Shown: in pieces, positions 57,930-64,000 of the stretch
Numbering within the stretch: position 1 is the first letter of the stretch
Layout: every line of letters starts with the position of its first letter
Assembly: GCF_900108335.1 (NCBI RefSeq)
Contig: NZ_FNVT01000013.1
Location: forward strand, 62,001-126,000
Reading direction: 5' to 3'
DNA: 64,000 nt
Source: Nonomuraea solani
Lineage (GTDB): Bacteria; Actinomycetota; Actinomycetes; Streptosporangiales; Streptosporangiaceae
The notes under the pieces: generated by a model
What the model was told of the DNA's origin: nothing
What the model saw: only the letters and a program-made list of their open reading frames with translations
The model's database searches: none
Program-made: the position numbers and the translations under genes

Positions 57930-59204
57930 TTATTCGGCGGTGACGCGGTCGATGATGAGCGGGAGGTGGTCCTCGCTCGCCTCCCCCACCGCGTAGCCGT
58001 CCTCCAGGGCTTCGAGGGCGCGGTCGAAGCGGGAGGTCTCGTCCGTGTGCAGCGTCATCAGCGGCTGCCCGGCCCGTACCAGGTCGCCCGGTTTGGCGTG
58101 CAGGGTGACGCCGGCGCCGAACGACACGGGGTCCTCCTTGCGCGCCCGCCCGGCGCCGAGCCGCCAGGCGGCCAGGCCCACCGCGTACGCGTCCAGCCGC
58201 GTCAGCACGCCCGACGAGGGCACCTCCACGGTCAGTGACTCGGCCGCCCGGGGCAGCAGCGCGTCCGGGTCACCGCCCTGGGCCGTGATCATGCGACGCC
58301 AGGCGTCCATGGCCGAGCCGTCCCGCAGGGCCTTGGCCGGGTCGGCGGAGACCCCGGCGGCCTCCAGCATCTCCTGCGCCAGCCGTACGGTCAGCTCCAC
58401 GACGTCCGAGGGCCCGCCACCCGCCAGGACCTCGACCGACTCCTCGACCTCCAGAGCGTTGCCCACAGCCCGCCCCAGCGGCCGGTCCATGGCCGTCAGG
58501 AGGGCGACCGTGCGCACCCCGGCGTCCGTCCCGAGCGCGACCATGGTCTCGGCCAGTTCCCTGGCCGTCGAGGTCGTCTTCATGAACGCCCCGGAGCCCA
58601 CCTTCACGTCGAGGACGAGCGACCCGGTGCCCTCGGCGATCTTCTTCGACATGATCGACGAGGCGATCAGCGGGATCGACTCGACCGTGCCGGTGACGTC
58701 GCGCAGGGCGTACAGCTTCTTGTCGGCGGGGGCCAGGCCGGAGCCGGCGGCGCACACGACGGCGCCCGCCGTGCGCAGCACGTCCAGCATCTCGTCGTTC
58801 GACAGCGACGCCCGCCAGCCGGGGATGGACTCCAGCTTGTCGAGGGTGCCGCCGGTGTGGCCGAGGCCACGGCCCGAGAGCTGCGGCACGTACGCGCCGC
58901 ACGCCGCCACCAGGGGCGCCAGCGGCAGCGTGATCTTGTCGCCGACCCCGCCGGTCGAGTGCTTGTCGGCGGTGGGCCGGTCCAGCACGGACCAGTCCAT
59001 GCGCTCGCCGGAGCGGATCATGGCCTGCGTCCAGTCGGCGATCTCGCGCCGGTCCATGCCGTTCAGCAGGATCGCCATGGCCAGCGCGGACATCTGCTCG
59101 TCGGCCACATCGCCGCGCGTGTACGCGTCGATCACCCAGTCGATCTGGGCCGTGGTCAGCCCGCCCCGGTCACGCTTGGCGCGGATGACCTCGATGGCGT
59201 CCAT
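57930..59204 (-). CDS. deoA: Thymidine phosphorylase
   Basis: 424 residues from ATG 59204, sharing 1 nt with the cdd stop (TGATG). Pyrimidine nucleoside phosphorylase motifs: MSALAMAILLNGM, DKHSTGGVGDKITLPLAPLVAACG, SGRGLGHTGGTLDKLESIPG, and SSIMSKKIAEGTGSLVLDVKVGSGAFMKT. Cleaves (deoxy)thymidine or uridine to base and sugar-1-phosphate. Last gene of the nucleoside-uptake operon. Confidence 0.95.
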   Translation of the reverse strand: MDAIEVIRAKRDRGGLTTAQIDWVIDAYTRGDVADEQMSALAMAILLNGMDRREIADWTQAMIRSGERMDWSVLDRPTADKHSTGGVGDKITLPLAPLVAACGAYVPQLSGRGLGHTGGTLDKLESIPGWRASLSNDEMLDVLRTAGAVVCAAGSGLAPADKKLYALRDVTGTVESIPLIASSIMSKKIAEGTGSLVLDVKVGSGAFMKTTSTARELAETMVALGTDAGVRTVALLTAMDRPLGRAVGNALEVEESVEVLAGGGPSDVVELTVRLAQEMLEAAGVSADPAKALRDGSAMDAWRRMITAQGGDPDALLPRAAESLTVEVPSSGVLTRLDAYAVGLAAWRLGAGRARKEDPVSFGAGVTLHAKPGDLVRAGQPLMTLHTDETSRFDRALEALEDGYAVGEASEDHLPLIIDRVTAE

Positions 59205-59599
59205 CAGGCGCTCCTGCTGAGATCCTGCGGCCCGAACGCGTACGGCAGGATCTCGGCCATCCGCTTGGGCCCGTCCTCGGTCTCGACCAGCAGGTCCTCG
59301 CCGCCGAACTCGTACAGGAGCTGCCGGCAGCGCCCGCACGGCATCAGCAGCTCACCGTGGCCGTCCACGCAGGTGAAGGCCACCAGGCGGCCGCCGCCCG
59401 ATAGCTGCAGCGCCGAGACCAGCCCGCACTCGGCGCACAGCCCGAGGCCGTAGGAGGCGTTCTCGACGTTGCAGCCCGTGACGGTGCGCCCGTCGTCGAC
59501 CAGCGCCGCCGCCCCCACGGGGAACTTCGAGTACGGCGCGTACGCGTTCCGCATGGCTTCGGTGGCCTCGGCGCGCAGACCGTCCCAGTCGATTTTCAA
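59204..59599 (-). CDS. cdd: Cytidine deaminase
   Basis: 131 residues from TTG 59599, which overlaps the permease stop (TTGA); GGGGG lies 7-8 nt upstream. Small tetrameric type: YSKFPVGAAALV, GCNVENASYGLGLCAE (C55 zinc ligand, E57 catalytic) and PCGRCRQLLYEF (C88, C91). Converts (deoxy)cytidine to (deoxy)uridine, which deoA can then cleave. Confidence 0.95.
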   Translation of the reverse strand: MKIDWDGLRAEATEAMRNAYAPYSKFPVGAAALVDDGRTVTGCNVENASYGLGLCAECGLVSALQLSGGGRLVAFTCVDGHGELLMPCGRCRQLLYEFGGEDLLVETEDGPKRMAEILPYAFGPQDLSRSA

Positions 59600-60873
59600 T
59601 GCTGTTCCCCCCGGCGATAGCTGACGCCGTCGGCCTTGGGCATCCGCAGACGCTGCGAAGCGACCAGGAGCACGAGCAGCGTGAGCACATGTGGCGTGAT
59701 GTAAACGAACTCGTTCGGCAACTTTTCGACGGTCAGCCAGAGCCAGAGCAGGATGACCATGCCCAGAGCGGCGACGGCGATGGTGGTGTACTGCTTGGCG
59801 CCCCTGGTGACCAGCTCGGCGGGCTGGTCGGAAGACAGCAGGCGGCGGACCTGCAGGACGAGGTAGATCAGCAGGAGCACAGCGCCGAACAGGAAGAACG
59901 AGGTGACGGCGCCCTGGTTGCGCAGTTGCAGGCCGTCGGCGTAGCCGAACAGCGACGCGCCGGCCGCGAGCCCGCCGGGCCGCCAGTTGCCGAAGATCAT
60001 GGCGGCCAGGCCGATGAAGCCTCGCCCGGCCGTCTGGCCCTCCACGTACTTGGTGGAGATGAAGACCAGGAACACGCCGCCGAGCCCGGCGAACGCGCCG
60101 GAGATGACGACGGCGACGTACTTGATGAGGTAGACGTTCACACCCAGCGACTCGGCCGCCCACGGGTTCTCGCCCGCCGAGCGCAGCCGCAGGCCGAAGG
60201 CCGTGTGCCAGAGCACGAAGAACGTCAGCGGCAGCAGCAGGACGGCCAGGACCGTCAGCACGTTGACGCCGTGGGTGAGCCCGCGCAGGATGCCCGCCAG
60301 GTCGGCGACCAGGAACCAGTGCGTGGCCTCCAGCTTGCCGAGCAGGTCGGGCCCGTCCGAGAGGATGGGAAAACTGATCTCCCACTTCCCGCTGATCGCG
60401 GGCGAGGTGGTGATGCCCGCGCCCGCGTCGGCCGCCTGGGTGCCCTCCTTGTACAGAACCTCGGACAGGAACCGGGTGATGCCGGGGCCGAGCAGGTTGA
60501 TGGCGACACCGCTGATGATGTGGTCCACGCCGAACGACACGGTCGCGATCGCGTGCAGCAGCCCGCCGAGCGCGCCGCCGAGCAGTCCGGCGATCAGCGC
60601 GGCCACCGGGCCCCACTGGTATCCGGCCCAGCCGGCCATCCAGGTGCCGAGCACCATCATGCCTTCGAGGCCGATGTTGACCACGCCGGCCCGCTCGGCC
60701 CACAGGCCGCCGAGACCGGCCAGGCCGATCGGCACCGCGAACCCCAGGGCGGCGGCGAACGTGCCCGATGAGGTGATGTCGTTCTGGCCCGACACGATCC
60801 GGACCAGCGACATCAGCAGGATGAGCGCGGCGATGCCGAGCAGCACCACGTGGTATTTGCCGACCCTGGTCAT
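59596..60873 (-). CDS. Nucleoside ABC transporter permease (NupQ-like)
   Basis: 425 residues, ATGA-coupled to the other permease. Branched-chain-amino-acid-type permease fold: AAALGFAVPIGLAGLGGLWAERAGVVNIGLEGMMVLGTW, with VDHIISGVAINLLGPGITRFL and the C-terminal GRGFIGLAAMIFGNWRPGGLAAGASLFGYADGLQLR. A longer loop (about residues 140-190) is characteristic of the nucleoside branch. Encoded together with cdd and deoA, so pyrimidine nucleosides are the likely cargo. Confidence 0.92.
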   Translation of the reverse strand: MTRVGKYHVVLLGIAALILLMSLVRIVSGQNDITSSGTFAAALGFAVPIGLAGLGGLWAERAGVVNIGLEGMMVLGTWMAGWAGYQWGPVAALIAGLLGGALGGLLHAIATVSFGVDHIISGVAINLLGPGITRFLSEVLYKEGTQAADAGAGITTSPAISGKWEISFPILSDGPDLLGKLEATHWFLVADLAGILRGLTHGVNVLTVLAVLLLPLTFFVLWHTAFGLRLRSAGENPWAAESLGVNVYLIKYVAVVISGAFAGLGGVFLVFISTKYVEGQTAGRGFIGLAAMIFGNWRPGGLAAGASLFGYADGLQLRNQGAVTSFFLFGAVLLLIYLVLQVRRLLSSDQPAELVTRGAKQYTTIAVAALGMVILLWLWLTVEKLPNEFVYITPHVLTLLVLLVASQRLRMPKADGVSYRRGEQH

Positions 60874-62012
60874 GCCGTCACCTCAACGGGAGTGTTCCTG
60901 CCGAGCTGCTGGGCGGCCCGCCGTTCTTCGATCCTGAGCGCGATCCGGTTCGTCACCTCGTTGGCCACGACCACCAGCAACACGATGGTGCCCTGGATGA
61001 TCGTGATCACGGACGGGGGGATGTCGGCGAACTGCAGCGGCCCCTGCGCCCGGTCGAGGAAGGCGAACAGCAGTGCGGCGATCGCGATGCCGACCGGCTT
61101 GTTCCTGCCGAGCAGGGCCACCGCGATGCCGAGGAAGCCCAGGCCGGCGGTGAAGTTGGAGTTGAAGGCGCCCTTGTCGCCGAGGATCTCGGGCAGGCCG
61201 ATGAGCCCGGCGATCGCGCCGGACAGCACCATGGCCGCGATCACCATGCGCTTGGAGTTGACGCCCGAGGCGACCGCGGCCGAGGAGTTGAGCCCGCTGG
61301 CCTTGATGTTGAAGCCGAACCGGGTGCGTTCGAGCACCACCCAGATGACCACGCCGAGCACGATCGCCACGATGAGGAAGCCCCACAGGCCGCCGTTGCG
61401 GGTGGGCGCCAGCATCCCCAGCCAGTCGAACAGGAAGTTCAGGTCGGGGAACATCGCCGACTCGGGGAGCTTCGGCGTGGTCGTGGTCAGCTCGCCCTCC
61501 GCGCGCACCCCGGCGAAGGGGCCGCGGACGAGGTAGGCGGCCAGGCTGATCGCGATGTAGTTCAGCATGATCGTGGAGATGACCTCGTTCACGCCCCTGG
61601 TCACCTTCATGACGGCGGGGATGAGCGCGTACAGGCCGCCGACGGCCGCCGCGACCACGATGATCACCGCGATCTGGATCGGCGCGGGCGCCGAGAACGT
61701 CGAGCCGACGAACGCCGCGCAGATGGCGGCGATCCGGTACTGGCCCTCGACGCCGATGTTGAAGAGGTTCATGCGGAAGCCGACGGCCACCGCCAGACCG
61801 GCGATGAACAGCGGCACCGCCCGGTTGAGGAAGGTGGCGATGCCGTTGGACTGTGTCCGCTCGGTCGCGCCGAAGTCGAAGAAGGCGCCCATCGCGTCCA
61901 GTGGGCTGGCGCCCGCAATGATGATCGCCGCGCTGCAGATCGCGATCGCCAGGATGACGGCGACGATGACGCCGGCGACGGTGAGCAGCGCCCGGTTGAG
62001 CCCGGCGGGCAT
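60870..62012 (-). CDS. Nucleoside ABC transporter permease (NupP-like)
   Basis: 380 residues from ATG 62012, sharing 1 nt with the ATPase stop (TGATG); GTG 62015 is possible but too close to GAGGAG. About ten helices with the nucleoside-permease segments AGLAVAVGFRMNLFNIGVEGQY, VTRGVNEVISTIMLNYIAISLAAYLVRGPF and GFNIKASGLNSSAAVASGVN. It pairs with the NupQ-like subunit. Confidence 0.92.
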   Translation of the reverse strand: MPAGLNRALLTVAGVIVAVILAIAICSAAIIIAGASPLDAMGAFFDFGATERTQSNGIATFLNRAVPLFIAGLAVAVGFRMNLFNIGVEGQYRIAAICAAFVGSTFSAPAPIQIAVIIVVAAAVGGLYALIPAVMKVTRGVNEVISTIMLNYIAISLAAYLVRGPFAGVRAEGELTTTTPKLPESAMFPDLNFLFDWLGMLAPTRNGGLWGFLIVAIVLGVVIWVVLERTRFGFNIKASGLNSSAAVASGVNSKRMVIAAMVLSGAIAGLIGLPEILGDKGAFNSNFTAGLGFLGIAVALLGRNKPVGIAIAALLFAFLDRAQGPLQFADIPPSVITIIQGTIVLLVVVANEVTNRIALRIEERRAAQQLGRNTPVEVTA

Positions 62013-63619
62013 CACGTCTCCTCAGTACCGGCGATGGCGCCGGTCATGTAGCCGCCCAGCCGCTCGGGCGTGATGTCGGAAGGGTCGAGCGCGGCGACGA
62101 GCCGCCCCCGGTAGATGACCTGGATGGAGTCGGACAGGCCGATCAGCTCGTCGAGGTCGGCGGAGATGAGCAGCACGGCGAGGCCGGCCGCTCTGGCGTT
62201 GCGCAGGTGGTCCCAGATGGCGGCCTGGGCGCCGACGTCGACGCCGCGGGTCGGGTGGGCGGCGATGAGGAACGCGGGCTCGCCGCTCATCTCACGGCCC
62301 ACGATGAGCTTCTGCTGGTTGCCGCCGGACAGGGCCAGCGCCAGCGTGTCCACACCGGGGGTACGGACGTCGTAGTCCTTGATTATGCGCGCGGTGTCGG
62401 CCTTCGACGCCCGCCGGTCGACCCAGACGCCCTTGCGCGCGGGCTTCCTGGTCTGGTGGCCGAGCACCCGGTTCTCCCACAGCGACGCCTCCAGGAGCAG
62501 GCCCTGGCGGTGGCGGTCCTCGGGGATGTAGCCGATGCCGGACTCCCTGCGCTTGAGCGTCGACCAGGTGGTGATGTCCTGGCCGGTCAGCTCGATGGTG
62601 CCGTGCGCGGGGCGGATGCCCATGATGGCTTCGATCAGCTCGGACTGGCCGTTGCCCTCGACGCCGGCGATGCCGAGGATCTCGCCCTTGCGGATCTCGA
62701 ACGACACGTCGTCGAGGAGCAGGCGGCCGCCCTCTTGGCGGAGTTTGTCGGCGTACACGCTGACCGAGGTGCCCTTGGGGACGGGGCGGTGGGCGCCGGC
62801 CTCCATGGTGAGCTCGGAGACCTTCAGCGCCACGGTGTCGGTCACCGTGGACTCGCGGGTCTCCGGGGTGGGCAGTTCGCTGCCGACCATCAGCTCGGCG
62901 AGCTGCCGCGCGGTGACCTCGCCGGGGTCCACGCTGGCGACCGTGGTGCCGCGCCGGATCACGGTGATCGCGTCAGCGATGTCGAGCACCTCGTCGAGCT
63001 TGTGCGAGATGAAGATGACGGTCAGGCCCTCGGCCTTGAGCTCGCGCAGGTTCTGGAAGAGCTCCTCGACCTCCTGCGGCACGAGTACGGCCGTCGGCTC
63101 GTCGAGGATGAGGATGCGGGCGCCGCGGTAGAGGACCTTGAGGATCTCCACGCGCTGGCGGTCACCGACGCCGAGGTCCTCGACCAGCCGGTCGGGGTCG
63201 ACGCGCAGGCCGTGGGCGGTGGCCAGTTCGGTGATGCGCCTGCGGGCGGCGGCCACGTCGAGCCGGCCGGCCTTCGTGGGCTCGGCGCCGAGAACGATGT
63301 TCTCCAGCACCGTGAAGTTGTCGGCGAGCATGAAGTGCTGGTGCACCATGCCGATTCCGACCTCGATGGCGTCGCTCGGCGTACGGAAGCTGACCTCCGC
63401 GCCGTTGACCCTGATCGTCCCCTCGTCCGGCTTCTGCATGCCGTACAGGATCTTCATCAGCGTCGACTTGCCCGCGCCGTTCTCCCCGACGATGGCGTGC
63501 ACCGTGCCGGGCTGGACGGTGATGCGGATGTCGTGGTTCGCGACGACACCGGGGAAACGCTTAGTGATGCCCTCCAGCTCTACGGCGGGTTTCACCGTGG
63601 CCAGGGTGTCAGCACTCAT
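62012..63619 (-). CDS. Nucleoside ABC transporter ATP-binding protein (NupO-like, tandem ATPase)
   Basis: 535 residues from ATG 63619, GGAGAGG upstream. First ATPase half: GENGAGKST, LGVGDRQRVEILKVL, ILDEPTAVL. Second half: GVEGNGQSELIEAI as a deviant Walker A, LSGGNQQKLIVGREM, and AAHPTRGVDVG in the Walker B place, where Asp-Glu is lost, so the second site is probably degenerate as in sugar/nucleoside tandem ATPases. Energises nucleoside import. Confidence 0.93.
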   Translation of the reverse strand: MSADTLATVKPAVELEGITKRFPGVVANHDIRITVQPGTVHAIVGENGAGKSTLMKILYGMQKPDEGTIRVNGAEVSFRTPSDAIEVGIGMVHQHFMLADNFTVLENIVLGAEPTKAGRLDVAAARRRITELATAHGLRVDPDRLVEDLGVGDRQRVEILKVLYRGARILILDEPTAVLVPQEVEELFQNLRELKAEGLTVIFISHKLDEVLDIADAITVIRRGTTVASVDPGEVTARQLAELMVGSELPTPETRESTVTDTVALKVSELTMEAGAHRPVPKGTSVSVYADKLRQEGGRLLLDDVSFEIRKGEILGIAGVEGNGQSELIEAIMGIRPAHGTIELTGQDITTWSTLKRRESGIGYIPEDRHRQGLLLEASLWENRVLGHQTRKPARKGVWVDRRASKADTARIIKDYDVRTPGVDTLALALSGGNQQKLIVGREMSGEPAFLIAAHPTRGVDVGAQAAIWDHLRNARAAGLAVLLISADLDELIGLSDSIQVIYRGRLVAALDPSDITPERLGGYMTGAIAGTEET

Positions 63620-63654
63620 TTCGCCTCTCCTAGACAGGGGCGGCATAGACAGAA

Positions 63655-63680
63655 GGCCCGAAGTTTTCGGACTCCGGGCC
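63655..63680 (-). terminator. Attenuator-like hairpin between the binding-protein and ATPase genes
   Basis: On the minus strand GGCCCGGAGT and ACTTCGGGCC pair over 10 bp with one G-T pair and a 6-nt loop, followed by TTCTGTC. It lies 24 nt after the BMP stop. Partial termination here would leave more binding protein than transporter. Confidence 0.65.
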
Positions 63681-63703
63681 CTCAGGTGTCACTCCTACCC
63701 CGA

Positions 63704-64000
63704 TTACGGCTTGGCCGGAACCGTGATCTTGCCGTCGACGATGTCCTTCTTGGCAGCGTCGAGCTTGTCCTTGATGTCGTCGATTTCGCCACCGGTGGTG
63801 GACAGGCCCACGCCGTCGACCTTCAGGTCGTACGTGACGTTGCTGCCGCCCTTGGCGCCACCCTGGAAGGACTTGATGAACTCGAACACGCCGACGTCGA
63901 CGCGCTTGAGCATCGAGGTCATGATGACCGACTGCAGGTCGGTCTCCTTGACCGTCTGCCGCTGGTCGGAGTCGACGCCGATGGCCTTCTTCTTGGCCGC
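63704..64000 (-). CDS. BMP-family nucleoside-binding lipoprotein (C-terminal part)
   Basis: Runs off the window end; the last 98 residues are seen. AIGVDSDQRQTVKETDLQSVIMTSMLKRVDVGVFEFIKSFQGG is the typical BMP/PnrA-like closing lobe (GVDSDQ, then the hinge helix), and the C-terminus KDIVDGKITVPAKP matches the family. It would capture nucleosides outside the cell for the importer encoded next. Confidence 0.9.
   Translation of the reverse strand, partial: AAKKKAIGVDSDQRQTVKETDLQSVIMTSMLKRVDVGVFEFIKSFQGGAKGGSNVTYDLKVDGVGLSTTGGEIDDIKDKLDAAKKDIVDGKITVPAKP

Overview
High GC content (about 70 percent), frequent GTG and TTG starts, many 1-8 bp start/stop overlaps, Tat and lipobox signal peptides and a GvpA-F-G-O-J-L-S-K gas-vesicle set point to a filamentous actinomycete. 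The gene mix suggests a Streptosporangiales (Nonomuraea-like) soil organism, but that placement is inference. No rRNA, tRNA, CRISPR array, IS element or prophage was seen.

Layout. 1-6950: end of a biotin-carboxylase subunit, a secreted Gly-rich protein, small metabolic genes, an unusual DprA-like/ComF-like pair followed by a small gene, a GNAT and a Nudix gene, and a tandem-duplicated DUF6506-like gene behind a MerR-type promoter. 6951-10330: gas-vesicle operon on the minus strand. 10471-36228: a plant-polysaccharide locus that I read as xyloglucan-centred: GH3 plus LacI regulator, ROK regulator divergent from an ABC sugar importer, secreted GH74 with CBM2, SDR plus GH16-like protein, and a minus-strand operon GH31 / SBP / two permeases / secreted GH3. 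It is interrupted at about 19.4-23.1 kb by envelope proteins and gene remnants. 36322-42278: a class-V PLP enzyme divergent from a MocR regulator with overlapping start codons, a quinone-reductase-type flavoprotein, a cyclotransferase-like protein and an MHS-family transporter. 42383-47113: Lrp-type regulator / M20 peptidase / purine nucleoside phosphorylase / phosphosugar mutase operon. 47174-50222: fossil ATPase, then a minus-strand MerR-GyrI / ECF sigma / GyrI-like operon. 50336-53161: TetR / acyl-CoA ligase / enoyl-CoA hydratase operon. 53204-57795: adenosine deaminase with a PH-domain membrane protein, cupin and AMIN-like lipoprotein, and an MFS exporter divergent from MarR. 57930-64000: nucleoside importer (BMP, ATPase, two permeases) with cytidine deaminase and thymidine phosphorylase.

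How the genes may work together. Secreted GH74 would cut xyloglucan, the ABC importers would take up oligosaccharides, and intracellular GH31 and GH3 enzymes would trim xylosyl and glucosyl units. The same LacI-type palindrome (TCGAAGCGCTTCGA) sits upstream of the first GH3 gene and the GH31 operon, and the same TTGGT-N6-ACCAA palindrome sits upstream of the first ABC operon and the GH31 operon, so the GH31 promoter probably integrates two regulators. The nucleoside genes (PNP, phosphosugar mutase, add, deoA, cdd, importer) form a second theme: nucleoside uptake, deamination, phosphorolysis and conversion of the sugar phosphate. At least four gene fossils (FAD oxidoreductase, sulfotransferase, acetamidase, DUF234-type ATPase) show ongoing gene decay. 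The candidates most worth a second look are the DprA/ComF cassette, the MerR-ECF-GyrI regulatory operon, and the overlapping divergent start codons at 37550.
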